In this document: positions 52,776 through 61,970 of the stretch, one piece after another | Layout: the number at the start of each line of letters is the position of its first letter | Position numbering within the stretch: the first letter of the stretch is position 1 | DNA from: Bryobacter sp. | GTDB lineage: Bacteria; Acidobacteriota; Terriglobia; Bryobacterales; Bryobacteraceae | Length of the DNA: 64,000 nt | Direction of reading: 5' to 3' | Assembly (NCBI GenBank): GCA_022843625.1 | Contig: JALHNH010000007.1 | Coordinates: forward strand, 1-64,000 | Notes under the pieces: generated by a model | What the model was told of the DNA's origin: nothing | Seen by the model: only the letters and a program-made list of their open reading frames with translations | Databases searched by the model: none | Made by a program: the position numbers and the translations under genes

Positions 52776-53789
52776 ATGCACGCGAAAATAGCGGCGATCG
52801 AATATTATCTGCCCGAAGCAACACTTGAGACTGCGGCTCTGGCGGCGATGTATCCAGACTGGAAAGTTGAGAAGCTAGACCAGGCCAGCGGCATTCGAAC
52901 GCGGCATATTGCAGCAGCCGGGGAGTGCGCCTCGGATCTGGCTGTGGCCGCCGCCGAAAAGCTTTTCGCTAGCGGAGTGGCGACACGCGAAGAGATCGAT
53001 TATCTATTGTTCTGCACAGAGAGTCCAGACTATCTTGTACCCGCTACGGCGTGTCTGATTCAGCACAGGCTGAAGCTGTCAACACAGTGTGGCGCTATTG
53101 ATTACAACATGGCTCACTCGGGCTACGTTTACGGTCTGGGGTTAGTAGAAGGGCTGATTGCCAGCGGGCAGGCTCGTAATGTTTTATTGCTGACGGGGGA
53201 AACCTACAGTAAATATATTCATGAACGGGACAAAAGCGTACGAACAATCTTTGGCGACGCCGGCACGGCCACACTGCTGCGGGTGAGCGAGTCGGGTGAG
53301 CGAACCCTGGGGCCATTTGTTTACGGCACCGACGGCGGAGGGGCAGAGCACATCATGGTGCCAGCGGGAGGAGCGCGACAGCCGCGCAGTGCCGAAACGG
53401 CTATTGAGATTGAAGATGAGAACGGCAATATACGGAGTGCCGACCATTTGCGAATGAACGGTGCCGATGTGTTCTCTTTCACCCTTTCCACCGTGCCGGC
53501 CAGTGTGCAGCGATTGCTGGAAAGCGGCGGAAAGAGTCTGGAGGAAGTGGACGCTTTTGTGTTTCACCAGTCCAATCGCTATATGCTGGAACATTTGCGC
53601 AAGCGCATCGGCATTCCGCCAGAGAAGTTTGTCCTGGCTATGGAGCGATGTGGCAACACGGTTTCCTCTAGTATTCCCATTGCACTGCGCGAATTTCGAG
53701 ACTCAGGCCATGTGCCGGACGCAGGATTGATTGCGATGGTGGGTTACGGGGCTGGATTTTCGTGGGGAGCGGCGCTGGCCCGATGGTAG
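52776..53789 (+). CDS. KAS III (FabH)-like thiolase-fold protein with active-site Cys replaced by His
   Basis: 337 residues. Overall FabH layout, with SGIRTRHIA near the start and the C-terminal FHQSN (His264) and CGNTVSSS (Asn294) intact. The nucleophile position, normally Cys in NAACSGFVY, reads NMAHSGYVY, with His114 encoded by CAC at 53115-53117. Without the Cys it cannot form the usual acyl-enzyme, so a decarboxylase, acyltransferase or binding role is more likely; DpsC with Ser is a known precedent for a changed nucleophile. The small ACP gene is 27 bases upstream. Confidence 0.85.
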   Translation: MHAKIAAIEYYLPEATLETAALAAMYPDWKVEKLDQASGIRTRHIAAAGECASDLAVAAAEKLFASGVATREEIDYLLFCTESPDYLVPATACLIQHRLKLSTQCGAIDYNMAHSGYVYGLGLVEGLIASGQARNVLLLTGETYSKYIHERDKSVRTIFGDAGTATLLRVSESGERTLGPFVYGTDGGGAEHIMVPAGGARQPRSAETAIEIEDENGNIRSADHLRMNGADVFSFTLSTVPASVQRLLESGGKSLEEVDAFVFHQSNRYMLEHLRKRIGIPPEKFVLAMERCGNTVSSSIPIALREFRDSGHVPDAGLIAMVGYGAGFSWGAALARW

Positions 53790-54931
53790 GCGACATGATC
53801 TGGCTTGGTTTTGCGCTCTTTGCGGGACTGGTGGCATATGTGCTGGTGGGCTATCCCGTCCTGCTTGCACTGGCTGCGCGAGGTGGCAGACCGCATCAGA
53901 AGCAGGATTGCGAGCCAACAGTGAGCGTCATCATTCCGGCGTATAACGGCGAAGGCTTTCTGGCCTCGAAACTGCGCAGCGTGTTGAGCCTCGATTATCC
54001 GAAGGACAAGTTAGACATTCTGGTGGTGAGTGATGGCTCAACGGACCGGACCGACGAACTGGCAAGAGAATTCGCCGCTGAAGGAGTAAAGCTGCTACGA
54101 GTGATGCGAGGCGGCAAACCGGCGGCGCTCAATGCGTCTATCCCGACAGTGAGCGGCGAGATTCTGCTGTTGACCGATGTGCGGCAGCATCTGGAGGCCA
54201 ACAGTTTGCGGCTTCTGGTACGCAGCTTTGCCGACCCGGCTGTAGGTGTTGTAAGCGGGGAGCTGGTGATAGGCAATGCCCGGGGGGGCGAAGAGGCCGA
54301 GATTGGGGCCTATTGGCGCTTTGAGACCTGGATGCGGGACCGGCTGAGCCTGATCGATTCGATGTTTGGCGCCACCGGGCCCTTCTATGCATTGCGGAAG
54401 TCGCTAGCGGTGACGATCCCGCCGGATATGCTGCTCGACGATGTGTACTTGCCGCTGTCGGCTTACTTCAAGGGATACCGCTTGGTGATGGAAAAAGAAG
54501 CCAAGGCGTACGACATCGCCACATCGCGGGAGACGGAATTCCGGCGGAAGGTGCGTACGCTGGCCGGGAACTTCCAGATTCTAATGGCATATCCGGCTCT
54601 ACTGGGACCCGGCAATCGAATGTGGTGGCATTTTGTCTCTTACAAGTTGGGGAGATTGTTGTTGCCCTGGGCGCTTTTGGGGCTTTTGATTTGTTCAAGT
54701 TTACTGCCGCACCCATGGCGGTGGCCTGTTTGCGCAATCCAGCTTGGCGGATACGGGCTCGCGGCGATCGACGGCTGGATTCCGGCCGGGGCGAAGTTAA
54801 AGAAGCTGAGTTCGCCCGCGCGCACTTTTGTGGTGATGATGATCGCTGCAGTGCTGGCGTTAAAAGTGTTTTTTGTTCCACCGCGGTCGCTATGGAAAGT
54901 GACGTCGGCCAGTACACCCGGTAGCGGTTGA
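53783..54931 (+). CDS. GT2 processive-type glycosyltransferase with membrane segments
   Basis: 382 residues from an ATG overlapping the KAS gene stop (ATGGTAG); a Met four codons later is possible. It has an N-terminal membrane segment, the GT-A core with VSVIIPAYNGEG and SDGSTDRT, LLTDVRQ, GATGPFYALRKS and LLDDVYLP, then two or three membrane segments. The RRKVRTLAGNFQIL region after the core resembles cellulose/hyaluronan-synthase-like enzymes. Likely an inner-membrane transferase extending the repeat unit. Confidence 0.87.
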   Translation: MVGDMIWLGFALFAGLVAYVLVGYPVLLALAARGGRPHQKQDCEPTVSVIIPAYNGEGFLASKLRSVLSLDYPKDKLDILVVSDGSTDRTDELAREFAAEGVKLLRVMRGGKPAALNASIPTVSGEILLLTDVRQHLEANSLRLLVRSFADPAVGVVSGELVIGNARGGEEAEIGAYWRFETWMRDRLSLIDSMFGATGPFYALRKSLAVTIPPDMLLDDVYLPLSAYFKGYRLVMEKEAKAYDIATSRETEFRRKVRTLAGNFQILMAYPALLGPGNRMWWHFVSYKLGRLLLPWALLGLLICSSLLPHPWRWPVCAIQLGGYGLAAIDGWIPAGAKLKKLSSPARTFVVMMIAAVLALKVFFVPPRSLWKVTSASTPGSG

Positions 54932-55029
54932 ACGGCGCTTGGCTAGCCGCTTTGCAGTTAATTTTGTTATCTTGATGAGGTTTACATTCACACTGGTAGG
55001 CTAGTACGCATCCTGCGATCACCAACATT

Positions 55030-56028
55030 ATGAGCAACACACACTACGTTCTGACAGAACGTCCTCTCCCGCAATTACTTTCGCTTGTGATTCCGATTTA
55101 CAACGAGGAAGAGGTTCTGGGTTTATTGCTGGCGCGATTGGACAAGTTGCTTCAGGCGATACCATGCCCGGTGGAAGTAATTTTGGTCAACGACGGTAGC
55201 CGCGACCGCAGTGTTGTATTGCTGATGGAGGCTGCCAAACGGGAAGCCCGTTACAAGGTGATCTCGCTGGCCAGAAATTTTGGTCACCAGATCGCCGCTA
55301 CAGCGGGATTGGATTACGCAGCCGGCGACGCTATCGTGTTGATGGACGCCGACCTGCAAGACCCGCCGGAACTGGTGTTGTCGATGGTAGAAAAATACCG
55401 GCTTGGCTATGACGTGGTGTATGCCCGGCGCATCGGGCGGCAGGGCGAAACGAAATTTAAGAAGCTAACGGCGTGGATGTTCTACCGGATCATGCGAAAG
55501 CTCATTCACAAGGACCTGCCAGTGGATGTGGGGGATTTTCGTCTGATGAGCAGGGCCTGTCTCGATGTCCTTTTGCAGATGCGCGAGTTGCACCGGTTCT
55601 TGCGGGGTATGGTTACCTGGGTAGGATTTGCGCAAACCGATGTAACATTTGTGCGGCCTGAGAGGGCGGCTGGTGAAACCAAGTATCCGTTACGTAAGAT
55701 GCTGCTCTTTGCCTGGAATGCGGCAGTGTCGTTCTCGCCGCTACCGTTGCGACTGTCTCTCGGCTTCGGATTTACAATTTTTGGTGCAAGCGCACTCTAT
55801 TTGGTTTATGCTGCTTACGCCGTTCTCAGAGGCGCGGAACTTGTGCCGGGCTGGGCGTCCAGCATTACATTTACAGGGCTGATCGGCGGGGCGATTCTGA
55901 TTGGAATCGGTTTGTTGGGCGAGTATGTGGGGCGCATCTTTGAGGAGATCAAGGGGCGGCCGCTCTACACCATAAATTTGTGGTCCAATCTGACACCGAA
56001 ACCTCCGCGCACTAGAGAACTATCCTGA
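55030..56028 (+). CDS. GT2 polyprenyl-phosphate glycosyltransferase (GtrB-like)
   Basis: 332 residues. Core motifs LSLVIPIYNEEEVL, NDGSRDRS, ARNFGHQIAATAGLDYA and the acidic MDADLQDPPEL, followed by two C-terminal membrane segments (about 235-258 and 278-300). Second such enzyme of the locus, suggesting two lipid-linked sugars. Its stop overlaps the start of a GT-C-like membrane protein (TGATG), the expected user of the lipid-linked sugar. No clear ribosome-binding site. Confidence 0.9.
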   Translation: MSNTHYVLTERPLPQLLSLVIPIYNEEEVLGLLLARLDKLLQAIPCPVEVILVNDGSRDRSVVLLMEAAKREARYKVISLARNFGHQIAATAGLDYAAGDAIVLMDADLQDPPELVLSMVEKYRLGYDVVYARRIGRQGETKFKKLTAWMFYRIMRKLIHKDLPVDVGDFRLMSRACLDVLLQMRELHRFLRGMVTWVGFAQTDVTFVRPERAAGETKYPLRKMLLFAWNAAVSFSPLPLRLSLGFGFTIFGASALYLVYAAYAVLRGAELVPGWASSITFTGLIGGAILIGIGLLGEYVGRIFEEIKGRPLYTINLWSNLTPKPPRTRELS

Positions 56029-57533
56029 TGCCGCAGTCGGTTTTACAGGCAAAGGGCTTCTGGCTGGCGTTGATATGTGCCGTGGCGTTTGTGGCTTATC
56101 TGCCCTTGATGGGTAGCTATTACTGCGGCTTCGACGACTTTACGGAGATCTATAAGGCGGCGTTTGACGACAACGAATCTCCGTCGCGTATGTTTACCAC
56201 CACGCACCAGGGGACCCCAAAATACCGTCCGCTGAACCGGGCACTAATTTGGGTAACTTATCGGCTGGGCGAAGGCGGGGCTGCCTTCTACCGGATGCGG
56301 AATCTGGCTGGGCACGTGTTGTGCGCCTATGCAATATTTCAACTGGCTTCACTGGGCGGCCAATCCGTGGCGGGGGCGGGATTGACGGCCCTGGCTTTTG
56401 CAGTGCACCCGCTTGTGCATCAGACCGTGGCGGGAGCCAGTTGGACCAATAGTACGGCTTATGCTGCCGCGCTGTGGAGCTGGTATTTACTAGGGAGTGC
56501 CTGGGGTCTTATGCGGCCGCTACGGCGCATTCTCGGGGGCGCAGCTTTACTGCTAGCCGCCCTGTTTACCTATGAGGCCACAATCGTGATTGCCGGGCCG
56601 ATCTTGCTAACTCTTGTCTGGCGGCGCTGGCGCAAGGAAAGTCCGGCAGCGGGCTGGCCCGCGTTGGCCGTCCCTCTGGCGGCTGGCGTCTCCGGGGCCA
56701 TCGCCTGCCTCTTTGTGGCGCGGTCCATCTTTGTCGGTGGCCGCATGCCGGTCACTCCACCGATGATCATTGTGAAGAATCTGGCGCTTTATCTCGGGTC
56801 GATGGTCCTGCCGGTGGACTTGTTATTGCTGAACTCCTGGCTTGGTCTGCCCCTGCCAAGCCAGTTGGCGACCAACCCATCGAGTCTGGCGGTGCTCGGG
56901 CTCTTGTGCCTGGCGCCCTTGATCGCGGCCGGGCTGTTATGGGTCTATGCCCGTCGCCAGGCACAGCCCGCTACGATTTGGCTGTGGGTCTGGCTGGCGA
57001 CCATTCCCATGGCGTTGAGCCCATTTTTGGTCAATACCGATCATGCCAGCGAAACCTATTTATATCTGGCTGTCGCGGCGTTGTGTTTGTTGGTGGGAGG
57101 AGCGCTGGAGCGCTGGATTCAGCCGCGTGCCGCAGTAGCTGTGACGGCCGTATTTCTGGCTCTGTCACTGACGGGAAGTTGGGCGCGCTCTGGCCGGGTA
57201 TCGGCTTGTGCGGCGACGGCTAGCACCATTCTGAAATCGCTACCGCTCGAGAGGTGGAGAACCGGACAGCCATTGCTGTACTTCACCGACGAGGACGGCT
57301 ATGTGCAGCCCCCGCGCTTTGGTCTGTACAATACGCACGGGCTGGGAACGATTGACGTTAAGGCTGACAATGTCCCGGCTTTGCAGTCGGCGTTGCGAGT
57401 AGCCACAGGCAATCGGGCACTAACGGCGCGAGCGTTGGGTGCCGGCGATTTCGCCCAGGCCTGTGTCAATCCTGTAGCGGAGTGCTTCAAAGTGTCCGGG
57501 CTTGGGGTGGTGCGGCCTCAAGGTACCCGGTAG
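56028..57533 (+). CDS. Polytopic membrane protein, GT-C-like glycosyltransferase candidate
   Basis: 501 residues with about ten membrane segments. The first periplasmic loop contains YYCGFDDFTEI (Asp-Asp at about 36-37), reminiscent of the acidic catalytic motif of GT-C enzymes, and a later RPLNRALIW stretch. The C-terminal 110 residues are soluble. Translational coupling to a GtrB-like gene supports a polyprenyl-phosphate-sugar-dependent transferase, as in GtrB/GtrC pairs. No close family recognised, so the call rests on topology and context. Confidence 0.6.
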   Translation: MPQSVLQAKGFWLALICAVAFVAYLPLMGSYYCGFDDFTEIYKAAFDDNESPSRMFTTTHQGTPKYRPLNRALIWVTYRLGEGGAAFYRMRNLAGHVLCAYAIFQLASLGGQSVAGAGLTALAFAVHPLVHQTVAGASWTNSTAYAAALWSWYLLGSAWGLMRPLRRILGGAALLLAALFTYEATIVIAGPILLTLVWRRWRKESPAAGWPALAVPLAAGVSGAIACLFVARSIFVGGRMPVTPPMIIVKNLALYLGSMVLPVDLLLLNSWLGLPLPSQLATNPSSLAVLGLLCLAPLIAAGLLWVYARRQAQPATIWLWVWLATIPMALSPFLVNTDHASETYLYLAVAALCLLVGGALERWIQPRAAVAVTAVFLALSLTGSWARSGRVSACAATASTILKSLPLERWRTGQPLLYFTDEDGYVQPPRFGLYNTHGLGTIDVKADNVPALQSALRVATGNRALTARALGAGDFAQACVNPVAECFKVSGLGVVRPQGTR

Positions 57534-57547
57534 AGGCGACTCTTTTT
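57532..57547 (+). terminator. Weak hairpin with GCGA tetraloop and T-run
   Basis: AGAG-GCGA-CTCT followed by four more T residues, overlapping the stop of the membrane protein gene. A four-base stem is short for an intrinsic terminator, but the loop is a stable GNRA type. Confidence 0.25.
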
Positions 57548-57631
57548 GCTAACCTCATGTTTATGCGGTTAAGAGCCGATATTTTTGAAATGCATTGGGG
57601 CCAACAATCAGCGTGTACATAAAGGATAAAG

Positions 57632-58345
57632 ATGCCACAGGAGTTCGATGACTACGCCGGGCGATACGAAGAGCTACTGCAGGACCCGATTCGAGAGGCG
57701 TTCGCCCCAGGTAGTAAATTTTTCGCCGATCGTAAATGGAAGCTGATTCAAGATTTCTTCGCCCGTCAGAAGCGACCGCTCTCCTCATTGCGCTGGCTTG
57801 ATGTCGGCTGCGGCAAAGGCGAACTGCTGCGCATGGGTAAGGGTGTCTTCGGCAAGGTTGCGGGCTGCGATTTATCGCAGGAAATGATGGTATCGGGAGG
57901 CGACCTTGACATTTGCCTGCAACCCGATCCCGACCGGCTTCCCTTCGCTGACGGCAGCTTCGACTTTCTCACCGCCGTTTGCGTTTTTCACCATGTCGAA
58001 CCTGGGACACGTCTGGCCTTGGTAAATGAAATGAAGCGAGTGTTGGCCCCTGGCGGCATTCTGGGCATTTTCGAACATAACCCGTTAAACCCCACCACGC
58101 GCCTTATAGTCAGCCGCACGCCGGTAGATCAGAACGCCATTCTGCTGCGGGCGGGAGAGACGGAAGACCTGATGCGGAAAGCCTCGCTACAAGCGGTGGA
58201 AACCGAATTCTTTTTGTATCTGCCCGAGAAAGTCTACAACCGGATGCCGTGGATGGAAGCGGCTTTGAAGTCGGTTCCTCTTGGCGGGCAGTACGCTACT
58301 TTTGGCCGCAATAACACAGGAGACTCTAACCAGCATGGCGGCTAA
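57632..58345 (+). CDS. Class I SAM-dependent methyltransferase
   Basis: 237 residues with AAAGGA before the ATG. The SAM motif I reads WLDVGCGKGELLR, motif II region DRLPFADGSFDF and post-motif VCVFHHVEPGTR, and motif III RVLAPGGILGIFEHNPL. Methyltransferase_11-like; a sugar or lipid O-methyltransferase is likely from context. Overlaps the next gene by 11 bases. Confidence 0.88.
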   Translation: MPQEFDDYAGRYEELLQDPIREAFAPGSKFFADRKWKLIQDFFARQKRPLSSLRWLDVGCGKGELLRMGKGVFGKVAGCDLSQEMMVSGGDLDICLQPDPDRLPFADGSFDFLTAVCVFHHVEPGTRLALVNEMKRVLAPGGILGIFEHNPLNPTTRLIVSRTPVDQNAILLRAGETEDLMRKASLQAVETEFFLYLPEKVYNRMPWMEAALKSVPLGGQYATFGRNNTGDSNQHGG

Positions 58346-59153
58346 CAGCACACCAGAAGCCGAAGGCGATCGGCTCTTTATTCACTACGGCCCCAAACAG
58401 CGGCTCATCGCCTGGATCAGCCGCACGTTTTTCGACAACGTTACCTACACCGTCCGCCATGGCAAACTGGCAGGGCTCAAGCGCAGGGGCGGGCTCGGCT
58501 GGCTACCCGGCTTTGTGACGGAATCCAATCCGAACGCCGAAGAAATGTTCTGGCGAAACATCGACCTGAAAGGTCGCACTGCCTATGATATTGGCGCGTT
58601 TCATGGCTTGTTGACGTTGCTGTTCTCGCAGCGGGCCAAAGAGGTTGTAGCCTTTGAGCCCAATGCAAAGAACCGGGCCCGGCTGCAGGACAACCTTGCC
58701 ATCAACGGTATCGGAAACGTGAAAGTGCGGGGGGTGGCTCTGGGGGCTGAGGCCGGTACGGCGCATATGCTCTGGGATGCGGCCGCTCCCGGTGGAGCCC
58801 GTGTGGTGAGCGGTAAAGGAGCTGGAGATAGTATTGAGATCGGTACACTCGACCAGGAACTCGCTGCCGGGTTAGCTCCGCCTGATTTCATCAAGATAGA
58901 CGTGGAAGGCTTTGAGCGGCAGGTGCTCGCAGGTGGGCGTGAGACTTTTATGCGACTGCACCCCGAGTTGTTCATCGAGATTCACGGCAATTCCATGAAC
59001 GAGAAGAAACAGAACGTCGCCGAGGTTGTGAAATTACTTTGCAGTTTCGGCTATCAACGTATCGTCCATATCGAAACGGGAACCGTAATCGACGAGACCA
59101 ACTCCGATATCGCCGCACGCGGGCATCTACACTGTCCCCGCAACGCTGGATAG
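58335..59153 (+). CDS. FkbM-family methyltransferase
   Basis: 272 residues from the ATG inside the end of the previous gene; an in-frame ATG 54 bases earlier is less likely. Residues about 90-240 carry the FkbM domain: YDIGAFHGLLTLLF, VVAFEPNAKNRARL, FIKIDVEGFERQVLAG and LFIEIHG. It probably O-methylates a sugar of the polymer. Two methyltransferases in a row suggest two methylated positions. Confidence 0.9.
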   Translation: MAANSTPEAEGDRLFIHYGPKQRLIAWISRTFFDNVTYTVRHGKLAGLKRRGGLGWLPGFVTESNPNAEEMFWRNIDLKGRTAYDIGAFHGLLTLLFSQRAKEVVAFEPNAKNRARLQDNLAINGIGNVKVRGVALGAEAGTAHMLWDAAAPGGARVVSGKGAGDSIEIGTLDQELAAGLAPPDFIKIDVEGFERQVLAGGRETFMRLHPELFIEIHGNSMNEKKQNVAEVVKLLCSFGYQRIVHIETGTVIDETNSDIAARGHLHCPRNAG

Positions 59154-59158
59154 GCAAA

Positions 59159-60343
59159 TTGCGTATTCTGTACTTCTCGCCGCGCGACTGCTGGCCCCTG
59201 ACAACGGGTGCCCGGCTGCGCGATTACCATCTGGCGCAGCAACTGGCGAAAAATAACGAGTTGACTTTTGTCGCTCTGGTGGAGCCTGGGATGCCCGCTC
59301 CCGCACCGCCCCCTGAGAGTGCGGGATTTAGACAGGTTCTGATCGAGCGGGGCACCAGCTATACGCCCATGAACCTGTTGAGAGGGCTCACAGGTCCGCT
59401 ACCCGTAACCCTCCTGAACTACACCTCAGCCAAGGCCGCCGCCACCCTGGCCGCCCTATTGCGCGAAAACCGGTTTGATTCCGTGCAGATCGAAGGGATT
59501 CACCTGGCCGAATATGTATCGACAATCCGGCAGAATAGCCCCAGGTCGCTCATTGTCGCCGACTGGCATAACATCGAATCCGAACTCATGGATCGTTACG
59601 CCGACGGCTGCACCGGCTTGCCCCGAAAGCTCTATGCACGGCGCACGGCGCAGCTCATCGCTCAGGCCGAAAACCGTCTCCTCGCCCAGTGCGACATCCA
59701 TACAGTAGTGAGTGAGCGGGAGAAAATCAAGCTGGCGGCACGCAATCCCAATGCCCGTATAGAGGTGGTCCCCAACGGGGTGGATACTGATTCTTATGGC
59801 AGCATCGTGCGAGACCCGCAGTCGGCTCGCAACGTGATCTTTGTCGGCTCCATGGATTATCACGCCAATATCGACGGAGTTCTCTGGCTGGCCCGCGAAA
59901 TCTGGCCCGTCATTGCCGCTGCCCGCCCAGAGTGGAAACTACAAATTGTGGGCCGTTCGCCGGTGGCGGCTGTTAGGGCCTTGGCCTCAGATCGCATCGA
60001 GGTCACCGGGACAGTGGACGACGTACGCCCTTACTACGCTCAGGCCATCGCACTGGCTGTTCCGTTACGGGTAGGCGGCGGCACCCGGCTGAAGATTCTT
60101 GAGGCCATGGCGAGCGGCGTTCCGGTCGTTTCCACTTCGCTGGGAGCCGAAGGCATTGAAATCCAGGATGGCGTTCACATGTTTTTGAAAAATAATTCAA
60201 CTGACTTTGCCAGCGCCATTTGTAACATTCGCCCCGGCGAACCTGCCTTGGAGCGCATGGTAAAAGATTCGCAAGAGATTGTAAACAAAAGATATTCCTG
60301 GAATTCGATTGGGGCTGCAATAAATCGTCTGCACTCGCGTTAG
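59159..60343 (+). CDS. Glycosyltransferase family 4
   Basis: 394 residues from a TTG with GGATAGG four bases upstream; the frame is open 40 codons earlier inside the FkbM gene, but that stretch is Arg-rich and unlike the family. N-lobe RILYFSPRDCWPLTTGARLR, then VVPNGVDTD, IFVGSMDYHANIDG, VGGGTRLKILEAMASGVPVV. The GT-B C-lobe is complete. Last glycosyltransferase of the locus; it follows FkbM by five bases. Confidence 0.9.
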   Translation: MRILYFSPRDCWPLTTGARLRDYHLAQQLAKNNELTFVALVEPGMPAPAPPPESAGFRQVLIERGTSYTPMNLLRGLTGPLPVTLLNYTSAKAAATLAALLRENRFDSVQIEGIHLAEYVSTIRQNSPRSLIVADWHNIESELMDRYADGCTGLPRKLYARRTAQLIAQAENRLLAQCDIHTVVSEREKIKLAARNPNARIEVVPNGVDTDSYGSIVRDPQSARNVIFVGSMDYHANIDGVLWLAREIWPVIAAARPEWKLQIVGRSPVAAVRALASDRIEVTGTVDDVRPYYAQAIALAVPLRVGGGTRLKILEAMASGVPVVSTSLGAEGIEIQDGVHMFLKNNSTDFASAICNIRPGEPALERMVKDSQEIVNKRYSWNSIGAAINRLHSR

Positions 60344-60466
60344 TAGCGGAGACGCGCTCCGAAAGCTCAAACCAGATACTTTGCACAGATACGATCTTGA
60401 TTGAGTCCCACTTGATCTACGGATTTTTTATCTGGTTCTATATTCAGTGGGCTGGAGTAAAAGAAC

Positions 60467-61948
60467 ATGCACAAATTCTTGTTCTTGCTGTTGCCGTTGG
60501 TTCCATTTGCGTTCGCTCAGACGCAGATCGATTTAGTCAAACAATCTAAGCCTTTAACCAGGCAAGTGAAGTCGGGTTCAATCCTGCCTACAGTGTGTGA
60601 AACGAGCGAAGTATTCATCAAAACCAATGCCCCGACTGGGCAGAATATATATGTTTGTCCCACGACGAACAATTGGGTATTACAGACTGGCGGCGCCGGA
60701 GCGATCAGCATCTTCAGCAACGGTATTGAGGTGGGCACGCGGCCTATATTGAATTACACGGCGGGGCCAGGGCTCACGCAAGCTTTTGTGGATCAGGGTA
60801 CGCGAATCAATCTGGTCACCGCCATCGATTCAACCACAGTGCAGACGCGGGGCAATGCCCAAGCGGGCACAGATACTTTGTGTATTTCAGCTGGGCTTTC
60901 GGCAACCGAATTCACGTGTTCGTTTGGGTTGATGTTGCAGAGCTATAGCGTAGGGATGGTAGTGAACTGGATCCCCAACTTCAACGCGACGGGGACGGCG
61001 ACGACACTGGCTATCGACGGTTTGCCTGCTATTCCAGTGAAACTATCCAACGGTACTGACAACCCGGAGGCTGCAGACCTGATGGCTGGGCGGCTTTATC
61101 CGGTCTGGTATGACGGGACGGTCTTTCGGCTCGCTCGTGAAACAGACCCCGTGACTTCCGGCGTGGCGCAGACAAAGGCCGGCGCACAATCCGGGCAAAA
61201 TTTGTTGTGCCAGTCGGCAAGTGCATCGAGTTCGGCTTACACCTGTAATATGATTCCGGCGCTGGCCGCCTATGAGACGGGGATGTTAATTAACTGGCTC
61301 CCGGATGCCAGTGCCACAGGCGGTGCCACCACTCTCCAGATCGGCGGTCTCGCGGCCGTGCCCGTCAAACTTGCTAACGGTACTTCCAACCCTGCGGCTA
61401 TCGACCTCACTGCCGGACGTCTGCACGTCATATGGTATGACGGGGCGCATTTCCGGCTGATCAAGGAAACCGATCCAGTTGCATCGGGTGTAGCCCTGAC
61501 GAAGGCCAACGCACAATCCGGCCAGAGCTTGCTGTGTCAGTCAGGCGGCGCTTCCAGTTCAGCATACACTTGCGCCATGACACCGGCTCTCAGCGGCTAC
61601 CAGACGGGAATGGTAATCCAGTGGATCCCCGACGTGAATGCTGGTGGCCCGGCCACTCTCGCCATCAACGGTCTGGCGGCTGTCTCAGTAAAGCTTTCCG
61701 ACGGCGCTACCGATCCCATAGACGGCGAAATCGTGGCGGGAAAACAAGAGCAAATTTGGTATGACGGCACTTCGTTTCGATTGATGAAGAGAAAAGAAGA
61801 CGTAGCTTTCGGTGCAACACGACCAGCCTGCGTCGCGTCACTGGCCGGGAGAATCTGGTATCAACCGACGGCCGCCGATGCTAAAGACGAGGTGGCGGTT
61901 TGCGCCAAAAATGCCAGCAATATATATGCCTGGCGGCTCATTTATTAA
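60467..61948 (+). CDS. Secreted three-repeat protein, phage-tail-like repeats
   Basis: 493 residues with a signal peptide (MHKFLFLLLPLVPFAFAQ) and GGAG before the ATG. After about 105 residues, three tandem repeats of 108-109 residues begin at about 125, 233 and 342. Each has the order AQxGxxLLC, the pattern G(M)xxxWxPDxxAxG, TTLxIxGLxAxPVKLxxG, and IWYDGxxFRL. The WYDGxxFRL pattern is common in phage tail fibre and surface adhesin repeats. A C-terminal 40-residue cap follows. No enzymatic signature; adhesion or glycan-binding is plausible. It precedes a large lipoprotein by 22 bases. Confidence 0.75.
   Translation: MHKFLFLLLPLVPFAFAQTQIDLVKQSKPLTRQVKSGSILPTVCETSEVFIKTNAPTGQNIYVCPTTNNWVLQTGGAGAISIFSNGIEVGTRPILNYTAGPGLTQAFVDQGTRINLVTAIDSTTVQTRGNAQAGTDTLCISAGLSATEFTCSFGLMLQSYSVGMVVNWIPNFNATGTATTLAIDGLPAIPVKLSNGTDNPEAADLMAGRLYPVWYDGTVFRLARETDPVTSGVAQTKAGAQSGQNLLCQSASASSSAYTCNMIPALAAYETGMLINWLPDASATGGATTLQIGGLAAVPVKLANGTSNPAAIDLTAGRLHVIWYDGAHFRLIKETDPVASGVALTKANAQSGQSLLCQSGGASSSAYTCAMTPALSGYQTGMVIQWIPDVNAGGPATLAINGLAAVSVKLSDGATDPIDGEIVAGKQEQIWYDGTSFRLMKRKEDVAFGATRPACVASLAGRIWYQPTAADAKDEVAVCAKNASNIYAWRLIY
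60839..61813 (+). repeat. Three tandem coding repeats of about 327 bases
   Basis: Repeat starts are at 60839, 61163 and 61490. Copies two and three are the most alike (for example NAQSGQ, CQSxxASSSAYTC and VASG shared), so the last duplication is the youngest. Confidence 0.75.
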
Positions 61949-61970
61949 AGCTAGAATAGAGACAAATCAA

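Noticed and set aside
54918..54970. Imperfect AGCGG...CCGCT hairpin after the GT2 gene
   Set aside because: Loop of about 18 bases and no clean T-run; not a convincing terminator.
60346..60362. CGGAG-N5-CTCCG hairpin after the last GT4 gene
   Set aside because: Five-base stem without a T-run; could be chance in GC-rich DNA.
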